Shown here one piece after another: positions 1 to 9,758 of a DNA stretch of 64,000 nt. Origin of the DNA: Neocallimastix lanati (nom. inval.) (lineage: Eukaryota > Neocallimastigomycota > Neocallimastigomycetes > Neocallimastigales > Neocallimastigaceae); the NCBI GenBank assembly GCA_016946835.1, contig JACVTC010000119.1:105001-169000 (forward strand), in the 5' to 3' direction. Position numbers and translations under genes: made by a program. A model generated the notes under the pieces. That model made no database searches. It was given only the letters and a program-made list of their open reading frames with translations, and was not told where the DNA came from. Position 1 is the first letter of the stretch. The number at the start of each line of letters is the position of its first letter.

Positions 1-2
1 TT

Positions 3-2219
3 TACAGAGAAGTTCTTTCTGTTGTAATGATGTCTTTTATTGGAAAGGCATTAAGTAGTTGTACACATGCTTCAAAGGATGGTTATTCATGCTGTAAGAG
101 TTGTACAATTGTATTGGATGATGAATCTGGTAAATGGGGTGTTGAAAATGGTGATTGGTGTGGTATTGACACATCATGGTAAGTAAATGTATTGCTATTT
201 TATTTTTTTTTTCTAGAACTGTATAAGTTAATAAAAATATTAATAGTACTTCATATGAAAATTTTATAAATTTCATAAATAAAAAGTGATGCTGGTAATT
301 CCGGTGAGGTAAGCATTTTATAAAATATGAATTAATAAAGATTTATTACTATAATGCTTATTATTTTTATTTTAAAAATTATTATTTATTTATTTAATAC
401 ATAAAAAAGTGTTGGTCTTTATCTGAAGGATATAAATGTTGTAGTGCAGGTACTACTGTCGCATTAGTTGATAGTAAAGGTAAGTGGGGTATTGAAAACG
501 GAGATTGGTGTGGTATTATTGATGCTAAACCTAATGATACTTCTGTAAGTAAAGGAAAATAAATAATTTTGAAAAAAATTACAAATAATAGAAGTAATAA
601 TAATAATTGTAAAGTAATGAAAGTAAAAATAATAATAAAATTTGAAAAGTAAAATTAATAAAAGTAATATTTAAAAGAAAAAGTAATTCATATAAAAGAA
701 AATAGAAAAAATAATTAAAACTAAAAAAAAAAAATTAATAAATAAAAATAATAGAAATAGTAATTAAAAGTGATAATATTAATAAAAATAAAAATAATAG
801 TGATCAAAGCTAAAAATAAAGACATAAATTTACTAATAAAAAATAATAATGTTTATATATGATAAAATATAAAAATAGTGTTGGGCTTCCAGTGAAGGTT
901 ACAGTTGTTGTAAAGGATGTGAATCTATTTTCACTGATGGTGTAAGAAGATGGGGTGTTGAAAATGATCAATGGTGTGGTATTATTGAAGCTAATTGTAA
1001 ACCAAAAACTACATCTACCCCTAAGGCTAAACCAACCACAACTTCAGTTAAAGAAAAAACAACTACAACCAGTGGTTCTAGTAGTACTGGTACTGGTGAA
1101 AATCCAAATACTCAAACTCAGCCAGGTTGGACTCCAGGAAATGATCAAGTTTTACCAGGTTACTTATCTACTAAAGGTAAATACATTGTTGATGAAAAGG
1201 GTCGTAAAGTTAAATTAGCTGGTCTTTCATGGTTTGGAGGTGAAACTCCAAATCTTTCACCTCATGGTTTATGGGCTAAACCATTAGCTCATTTCATTAA
1301 AGTAATTAAAGATCATGGTTACAACCACATTCGTTATCCATGGACTAATGAAATGTTTGTAGAAGGTGCAAAGACTGAATCTATTAATGCTATGGAAAAT
1401 CCAGATCTTGTTGATCTTACTCCATTAGAAGTTATGGATGCAGTAATTGATGCTTGTGGTAAGGCTGGTTTAAAGGTTTACCTTGACCGTCACAGACCAA
1501 CTGCCGCTGGACAAAGTGAATTATGGTATATTTCAAAGGTTGATGAAAAGAAATGGATTGAAGACTGGAAATTCCTTGCTAAGCGTTATAAGGGAAATCC
1601 AACCGTAATTGGTGCTGATCTTCACAATGAACCACATGGTACTGCTTGCTGGGGATGTGGTGAAACTGAACGCGATTGGAGACTTGCTGCTGAAAGATGT
1701 GGTAATGCTATTCATGAAGTTAACCCAGACTGGCTTATTATTGTTGAAGGTAATGATCACTTTGGTGAAGAAGGTTGGCAAAAGGGTGAATCCTACTGGT
1801 GGGGAGGTATGTTAAAGGGTGTTAAAGAAAACCCAGTCAGATTAAATAAACCAAATAAGCTTGTTTACTCTGCTCATGACTACGATAAGAACGTCCATAT
1901 GCAAGAATGGTTCAAGCTTTCTACTTTCCCAGATAATATGCCAGAAATTTGGGATGATGTTTGGGGATATATTTCTAAGGAAGATATTGCTCCAGTCCTT
2001 ATTAGTGAATTCGGTTCACTTTTAAGAGATAAGACTGATGTTAAGTGGTTAGAAAACCTTGTTTCCTACATGAATGATAATGCTGTTCACTGGACTTTCT
2101 GGTGTTTAAATCCAAATTCTGGTGATACAGAAGGTATTCTTGGATATGATTGGGAAACCGTTAATACCCAAAAAGATGGTATTCTTGATCCAGGAAAGGC
2201 TCCAGACTTTTTATTATAA
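3..2219 (+). CDS. Dockerin-bearing GH5 endoglucanase (cellulosomal), 5' end possibly cut by window edge
   Basis: Four exons are readable: 3-178, 287-308, 410-544 and 879-2219. They are separated by GTAAG..AG introns of 108, 101 and 334 bp. The first is phase 2 (a Cys codon split TG|T) and the other two are phase 0. The product has three cysteine-rich fungal dockerin (CBM10-type) modules with the signatures GYxCC and WG(V/I)EN..WCGI. A Thr/Ser/Pro-rich linker follows, then a GH5 domain resembling subfamily 1. The likely acid/base is Glu in DLHNEPHG and the likely nucleophile is Glu in ISEFGS. The expected role is beta-1,4-glucan hydrolysis, with the dockerins binding cellulosome scaffoldins outside the cell. 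The start is uncertain: the frame is open to the window edge and the ATGs at 27 and 30 lack a convincing signal peptide, so the signal sequence may lie upstream. The stop TAA is at 2217. Confidence 0.9.
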
Positions 2220-2463
2220 ATATAAATAAATAAATAAATATATAAAAAAAAATTGAAATATAAAAATTATTAAATATTAAAATCTATTATTAGTAGTTAT
2301 TTATAAAATAATAATAATCATAAAATTATATAGTATGATTAATAATAATAAATGAATAATCATTTAAAATTATTTTCATATATAAATTTATATTACTTTT
2401 AATAAATAAATTAACAAACGAATAAATAAATATAAATAAATAAAAAAACGAAATGTTCCATTT

Positions 2464-2506
<43 letters not shown>

Positions 2507-2963
2507 TATTAAATAATATTTTATCTTGATTATATTTATATAAATAGTTATAACAACAATAATAATATCGTTTTTTTTTTTCTATTATTATTATTTAATT
2601 TTATTTTAATTATTTTGTAATTTCTTTAAATTATTATAGTTTTTGATAAAAAGAAACAAGATAATATTATAAATATAAATATATATATATATATATTAAT
2701 TTGTTTTCTTTTAAAAAGAAATATTTTGCAATATTAAATTATTTGTAAAAAGTAGTGATTGATCATTACCTAACATATTTATGGAAATTGAATCTCATGA
2801 TAATATTTTTTATGGTTCGAGCTTTGTAGTCTCCACACTATATACTTTACAGATGTTACTTCTTCGTTTTATTTTATTTATTATTTTTGGTAGAAATTAT
2901 CTCTATTCATACCATAATACCATAATGACTATTAAATTTTCTTCGTTACTATTAATTTAGTGA
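2220..2963. other. A+T-rich intergenic region
   Basis: This is the 3' flank of the GH5 gene. It holds TAAA repeats (2220-2245), a T-run near 2472-2493 facing an A-run, and a short (AT)n near 2682-2695. From about 2740 base composition becomes more mixed, leading into the transposon-derived stretch. No gene is seen. Confidence 0.6.
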
Positions 2964-3000
2964 ATAGTTCAATTGGTTAAAATCGTGCTAATTTAAGTAA
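2962..3000 (+). other. tRNA-Ile-like fragment (D-arm/anticodon-arm half)
   Basis: The stretch AGTTCAATTGGTTAAAATCG followed by TGCTAATTTAAG resembles the D-arm and anticodon arm (AAT anticodon in TGCTAAT) of eukaryotic tRNA-Ile. No T-arm or box B follows and the acceptor stem cannot be formed. It is not a functional tRNA. It could be a tRNA pseudogene, the head of a decayed SINE, or chance similarity. Confidence 0.3.
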
Positions 3001-3026
3001 TTTTCTGAATAATGAGTATGTAAATA

Positions 3027-3611
3027 TATATATGACGTGGTGTCGATTATATAACTTCCTTCTTGGTGGAAGAGTTGCAGACATTATTGATTTAAATTAT
3101 AAAAAGGAATGGGATATTTTGTTTTCAGAACCAAATCATTTCTAGTGATTATTCAAAAACTCTGTGCGATCTGTGGCTCTCTTAACAGAAATTATGCCTC
3201 GGGCTGGTACTCGGTAAGGGTTACAATTCCGAAAATATAAGCGCAAACTAACCAGGAGCGTCAACGTTTAAAATGCAGTAAGACAGGCTAGCAGGGCCAA
3301 TGCCTCTGAAGGAGAAGATCATAATTTCTTTCAGATAGTCAATTCAAACCCTAATCCATAATGAGGTGAGGTTCCTTGCATATGATCATTTTTTCTGAAT
3401 TTATTTATTTTTGATTATTACTTTAATTTCACGTTACTATTTCAAATATTATTATGTTCAAATTGGACAAATAATATTTATTTATTTTATTAATTCTGTG
3501 TTTTTTATTTTTTTATTAAAATTAAAAGTATTCATGTAATTTATAAAAGAATAAATAAATAAAGACTAAAGTTCGCAATAATTGAGGCTATAAAAAAAAA
3601 AAAAAAAAAAA
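3027..3611 (+). mobile_element. Decayed 3' end of a non-LTR (LINE) retrotransposon
   Basis: An open stretch from about 3033 reads MTWCRLYNFLLGGRVADII, which looks like the end of a LINE ORF2. Stops and frameshifts follow, then a second readable stretch containing NAVRQASRANASEGEDHNF. That stretch has a close relative on the minus strand at 50.6-50.77 kb (VRQASRASATNEDHNF). The sequence ends in AATAAATAAATAAAG, then GAGGCTATA and an A-run at 3592-3611, as expected for a poly(A)-tailed retroposon. The same GGCTATA-A(n) ending recurs on the minus strand at 36.06 and 52.03 kb. Multiple stops make it inactive. Confidence 0.6.
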
Positions 3612-3912
3612 ATTTAAATTTTCATTTTATTTTCATTTTATTACATTTATTTTATATTAAAATTTATTTTTAATATATCACGTTGTAGACTGCAGCTCTT
3701 CCTTAATTATATTGATTAAGATGGATTTTAAATATTAAATACATTTTTTTATATATTAAATATATTTATAACTAAGAAATCTAAAAATTTAAAATTTTTA
3801 AAATGTTAAATAAAACAATTCATAATTAAATTAATGTTAACGTAAGAAAAATTATGGTGAAAATTTATAGAGTATTATATATTCTAAAATATTTATTAAA
3901 ACTATTCTAAAA

Positions 3913-3946
<34 letters not shown>

Positions 3947-3950
3947 AACA

Positions 3951-3982
<32 letters not shown>

Positions 3983-4092
3983 TAGATTATATTAATTGAA
4001 ATAACACAGAATATATGACAAAGTCTTTTTTATAGTTGCTAATTTTTATCTATACATAAGGAATGAATTCTTTATTATATATATGAATGAAT

Positions 4093-4131
<39 letters not shown>

Positions 4132-4513
4132 TGATGTGTTTATAAAACATATTAATATTATATATATATAAAATATATATATATTATATATAACTATTAT
4201 ATTAAATTCAAATTATAATATTATTATAATTATAAAATTTTAGTTATTAAATTATTATGATTTAATAAAAATTATTAAAAATACTTTTATATGATTTTAT
4301 ATGATCATATATATCTATATATCTATATATATGTATTTATCTAATAAAAAAAAAATTTATTTTTATTAAACAACATATCTAGAGAAAAATTATGACTTAA
4401 GTTAATAATATTATAAAAAAATAAAATATAGATAAATTTATATTTATTTACATGTTACATATTAATCTTTTAATTGTTTTCAATTTTCTATTATTTATTA
4501 TCTATTTTTCTTT

Positions 4514-4572
<59 letters not shown>

Positions 4573-4761
4573 TTGTATTTTCATTTTCATTCTTATTTTC
4601 ATTTTCATTATATATTTTTTTTTTTTTTTTTTGCTAATATTGTGATTTTTTTTAAATTTATTTATTTATTTAATTTATTATTATATTATTAATAATAATA
4701 AAATAAATATATATATATATATTTTTTATTATTATTACTATTATTATTATTATTATTATTT
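3612..4761. other. A+T-rich intergenic region with long homopolymers
   Basis: Contains an A-run at about 3912-3944 followed by (AC)n and (AT)n, a T-run at about 4097-4128, a T-run of more than 50 bases at about 4518-4570, and (TTA)n next to the stop of the acyltransferase gene. No coding signal is seen. Apparent ORFs here are translations of homopolymers. Confidence 0.6.
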
Positions 4762-7159
4762 TTACGTTATGGCCCTTAGTATTGGTACCTTTCTCATAAA
4801 GTAGATAAGAACAAAAGAAACAATGTACAATATAGATGAATAGATGATAGTCCAATAGATAGGATTAAGGGATTGAGTATGAAAATCAAAACGACTAAAA
4901 ATATGATAAATTGTCATATGAATTAAATAGACTCCAAATGAACAATCCGAAAGATTTAATACGATTTTATTGATAAATTCTTTAGCGTTCATAATGGCCT
5001 CAATTTTATCTGCTAAGGTGTATTTAAAGAACATGAAAATACCACAGGCCGACATCCCTACATTAATATCTGAAAATTCACCAAAATCACTATTGTCATG
5101 CTTTTCCACATAGGACGCCAAGAATCTTAAAGAGATGGTCAATGCCATCCCTAAAATTCCAAGGTAATAGGCGTAACGAATATATTTTTGGTTAGAAAAT
5201 TGATGAGAGTTTAATAGATAGCCCAAGATAAAATAAACAAAAACACTTCCAACCTTTTCAAAAGGATTTTTTAATTTTCTTATAACATCATTGAAACTAA
5301 ATTCCAAGCTAGTGGGTATAAATTGGGTGAGACCTATTAAAGAAATAGCAAGGTACCAGGCTTTATTTTTATCTTGAATAATTTTACGGAAAATAGGTGT
5401 TACAATATATAATCCCATAATCACTTTCATATACCACATATGGCCACTGTTATCGGCAGTAATAATATTTATAATAGTTTGTCCAACTTGTTTCCAGGAC
5501 CATGTATATTTTATTTTATTAAAATTGACAACATATGCGTTAATAGTATTATAATAGATGGACCAAACAGCATAACATTTCATTACACGTCCAAAATATT
5601 TTGTTATAATTTTTTTATAGGTTAATTCCTTTTTAGGATTTAATATAAGCATACTAGTTATCATTAAAAACAGTGGGGTACATGGCTTTGCTAAAGAATT
5701 ATAAATAAGAAGAGATATCCAATTAGAGGAACCAAATTTTTTTGGTTTTAAACTTACTCCAGAACTTTGAGAAAATACAATTAATACACTTGAAAAAATT
5801 CTTAACCAATCTACCCAAAATATTCTTTTATTTTTGGTTTCTGCTACTAAATCTTTGGAATGACTAGAATATTCAGAGTCATATGAATCATCAGAATATT
5901 TTGAATGCTTATGTTTATGTTTAGAATGCTTATGTCTATGTTTAGAATGCTTAGAATGCTTTGAATGCTTTGAATTTTTAGAATGTTTAGAATGTTTAGA
6001 ATGTTTAGAATGTTTTGAATGTTTTGAATGTTTTGAATGTTTAGAATGCTTTGAATGCTTTGAATGCTTTGAATGCTTCGAGTGCTTAGAATGTCTTGAA
6101 TGATTTAATTTATTTGAAGATTTAGGAGAACCGGTGATTTCGGAAAGTTTATTTTTATCAGATTGTTGCATTAATAAAGTTAATGCTAATTCCGGTGGAG
6201 ATAAACTAGCCAATCTAGAAAATTCTGCTAATTCAGAGAGAATAGGAAAAATAGTAGAAAGTTCCTGAAGATTAGATGGATCGGGAAGTTTTGTAAAATC
6301 TTTAGAGAGTTCTCGTAATTTCTCAAATTCTTCGAATTTTATAAGTTCTTGAATTTTAGAAAAATCAGGTAGTCTTGAGGTAATTTCTTGTAATTTAGAA
6401 AGTTCTTGAAGCTTTGAAGTAAGACCTTTAAGTTTTGCAATTTCTTGAAGTTTAGAAATATCAGGTATTATTGAAGCAAGCTCCTTAAGTTTTTTGAGAT
6501 CAAATTTATTAGGATCAATTTTGGTAACATCAACTTTAGAAGCGTCTTTAACCTTAGTTGAAAGTTTAATTATATCTTGAAGTTTAGAAGATATCTTAGA
6601 AATATCTTCAAGCTTTGGTGCTAATTTAGAGAGTTTTTGAAGTTTGGCTGATAGTTCAAGAACTTTTGATAGATCAAGACCTGGAAGTTTAGAAGTGATA
6701 TCAGGAATTTTAGTAAGTTCTTGTAATTTGGAAGAGATTTTTGAAAAGTCAGATAATTTAGTGGAAAGCTTAGCAATATTAGTAAGTTTAGTGGAGAGTT
6801 CAGTAATTTTCATAATATCAAAACTAGGAAGTTTTGTCAGATTTATAATTTTAGTTAGATCCGGAAGTTTTGTAGGAATAACTAGAATATTCTGAATTTT
6901 TAATTTTGGTTTGGATGGTTGTAATTCTGTAATATCCTTATCATCCATAATTTTAATTTCAATATAATCTTTCTCTCCATTCTTGTTATTTTCTTTATCA
7001 CTTTCACTTTCACTTTCACTTTCTGAATTACTTTTACTTACATATTCATTATCCATACTACTTTTATCATCATTATCACTTTCATAAATAGTTCCACTTT
7101 CACTTTTATCTTTGCTATTTGTTTCACTTTCATATTTTGTTCTATTCTCATCTTCGCTT

Positions 7160-7190
<31 letters not shown>

Positions 7191-7213
7191 CACTATTACT
7201 TTCACTTTCATTT

Positions 7214-7280
<67 letters not shown>

Positions 7281-7641
7281 CATTTTCACTTTCACTTTCA
7301 CTTTCACTTTCATTTTCACTTTCATTTTCACTTTCATTTTCACTTTCATTTTCATTTTCACTTTCACTTTCACTTTCACTTTTACTTTCACTTTCACTTT
7401 CACTTACACTAACACTTACACTATCACTTTCATTTTCACTACCAGTCTGGGTTTCAGTTTCACTATTTTTACTATTGCTTTTATTTGTAGTTTTGTTTTC
7501 GTTTTCATTTTCGCTTTCACATTCGTATATATAGATACTTATAATATCTGACTCATTTTCATTTCCAAATTTATTTTTGCTAATAGTAATTTCATTTGAA
7601 GTTTCGTCTATTTCATTTATATATAAATTTTTACCTTTCAT
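4762..7641 (-). CDS. Acyltransferase-3 family membrane protein with giant low-complexity N-terminal region
   Basis: One exon, 959 codons. Residues about 67-167 are almost pure Ser-Glu repeats. Residues about 247-487 are an amphipathic helical repeat of the type KLxxLSKI. Residues about 509-590 are a Lys-His-Ser tripeptide repeat. The C-terminal 355 residues form a multi-pass domain starting RIFWVDWLRIFSSVLIV, with about ten hydrophobic helices and a late SFGVYLIHMTIYHIF segment typical of acyltransferase family 3 (PF01757, O-acylation of sugars or lipids). The family's R-x10-H motif is altered: the Arg of WLRIF is followed eleven residues later by Gln (IVFSQSSG). There is no obvious signal peptide, so the repeats probably sit in the cytosol ahead of the first helix. 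Substrate is unknown. Confidence 0.8.
7143..7440 (+). repeat. TTTCAC hexanucleotide repeat (coding, Ser-Glu tract)
   Basis: A run of TTTCAC units with scattered TTTCAT variants. Read on the minus strand it gives alternating Ser and Glu codons of the acyltransferase-3 protein. It is also open in other frames on both strands, which produces spurious ORFs. Length variation by slippage would change the Ser-Glu tract without breaking frame. Confidence 0.9.
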
Positions 7642-8588
7642 TTTAATTTCATTTTATTTTAATTTAATTATTTACTATATTGTATTAAATTTTTATATAT
7701 TCCGTATATTTCTTTTTCTTGGATATATATATTATAAAAAGAATATTATTAAAATAAAATGAATTTCAATTATTAAGATAATTATCTATTTAATTTTTTC
7801 TTTTTTTAATTGAATATTTTTTAATTATTTTATTTTATTATTATTTTTTTTAATTGATTATTTTTTATACTATATATTAATCTTGAAATTATTTATTTAT
7901 TTATTTAAATTTTTTTTTATTAATTTATTTATTATTCGTTTATTTATTTAACTTTATTAATTCATTTTTATTTTTTGAATGGTAATCATCCTTTTACTAT
8001 ATTTATATTATTTTTTTTTATTTATTTTTTATTTTTTGTAAAATAAAAAAATTCTACTTTTTATTTTTTTTTTTTATTCAATTTTATTTTAAAAAAAAAA
8101 AAAAAAAAAAAGAACACTTCAATGTGTATTGGATTATATGACAGTAATGATTATAAAGTAATAATATATGGAATATATGATTAAATATATTAACTAATTT
8201 TAAAAAATAAATGAATAAATATATTGTCTATAGAAATATAATATATGTAATCTATTATATATTTTACTTTAAATTAATATTAAAAAATTCAAATAAATGT
8301 TTCATATAGTTTAAAATTTAAATTTATTAATAGTTATATGTATATCCATATATAATAACTTTTTTTTTAAAAGTCAAAAAAGTGAAAATAATAATATATT
8401 TTGATTATATAGAATAATATATATACAAATTAAAAAATTAAAATTTGTAATACACACATTATGAACATATTTATGAGTTTTTGTACTACCTAAAATTTTA
8501 AATCAAAAATAATAATAAATAAATAACTATTTTATAATAAATAATAAATTATAATAATAAATAAATAATAGTTAATAAATAATATATA
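7642..8588. other. A+T-rich intergenic region
   Basis: The divergent upstream side of the acyltransferase gene. It is composed of T-rich and A-rich blocks, with an A-run at about 8091-8111. No coding signal is seen. It ends at the solo LTR. Confidence 0.6.
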
Positions 8589-8842
8589 TGTTAAGTATTA
8601 GCTACATTATAAGTATACATTATACATAGTAATATTAATACGCCACAATTAGCCACATTATGAATACATTAGTTATTAGATAGTTATTAAATAGTTATTA
8701 TAAATCTTATTTATTATATTTTGTTAAACTGTAATATCCTTTATTATGTAATATTCATATAATTAAATATATATAAATAAAAGCCATATTAACTATAAAT
8801 AATCATAATTGAAATTGTGAGATTTCAGTTACATTCTTAACA
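8589..8842 (+). mobile_element. Solo LTR of the Ty1/copia element found at 43.4-48.9 kb
   Basis: 254 bp, beginning TGTTAAGTATTAGCTACATT and ending ACATTCTTAACA. It matches, in reverse orientation and with a number of substitutions, the LTRs of the full-length element at 43437-48894. It is flanked on both sides by ATATA, a 5-bp target-site duplication. No internal element sequence remains, which fits LTR-LTR recombination. Confidence 0.92.
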
Positions 8843-9008
8843 ATATAATACTTAATAATATATAATAATAATGATAAATAACAAATAATAAATACTAAAT
8901 AATAAATAATACAAAATATATAATAAATAATACATAATATATAATGAATAAATAATAAATTATAAATAATAAATAATATATAATAAATAACAAATAATAA
9001 ATACTAAA

Positions 9009-9296
9009 TACTAAATACTAAATAATAAATAATAAATAATAAATAATAAATAATAAATAATAAATAATAAATAATAAATAATAAATAATAAATAATAAAT
9101 AATAAATAATAAATAATAAATAATAAATAATAAATAATAAATAATAAATAATAAATAATAAATAATAAATAATAAATAATAAATAATAAATAATAAATAA
9201 TAAATAATAAATAATAAATAATAAATAATAAATAATAAATAATAATAATAAATAATAAATAATAAATAATAAATAATAATAATAATAATATAATAT
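9009..9296 (+). repeat. AATAAAT heptamer microsatellite
   Basis: About 280 bp of nearly perfect 7-bp AATAAAT units, grading into AATAAT. It follows less regular AATA-rich sequence from about 8860. No coding potential. Confidence 0.9.
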
Positions 9297-9758
9297 ATAT
9301 AATAGAATATAAGAATTTTTTTAAAAAATAATTATTTAATTCATTATTTTTTTTTTGGTATTATTTATTCAATTTTGATTTATGAATTATTTTGATTTTG
9401 AAATATTTCTTTTTTTAATTATATATAAATTTTATATATATATACATTATTTAATTAATTTTACATAATTTATAGGTTTCTAAAACCTTTTTTTATCATT
9501 TTATATTCTCTTTCATGAATTATTAAATATAAACGGGTATTCTATATATTATGAAAATAAAAAATTTTAAAAATATGTTATTTATTATATATAATATTTA
9601 TTGCATAGTAGTGGTATAATATTAATATTAAAATAACTAGAATTAACAATTATATTAATATAAAATTTCTTATTTCAGTTATTAATATTAATATACATAT
9701 TTATATAAAATATATTATAAATTTCTAATTTTATATATTTCCTTTATTTTTTCTATTA
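9297..9758. other. A+T-rich intergenic region
   Basis: The 3' flank of the receptor gene. It is A/T-rich without recognisable genes or mobile-element ends. Confidence 0.5.

Noticed and set aside
7038-7534. Long plus-strand Ser-Leu and Phe-His ORFs and a minus-strand Lys-Val ORF
   Set aside because: Other-frame readings of the TTTCAC repeat inside the acyltransferase-3 gene.
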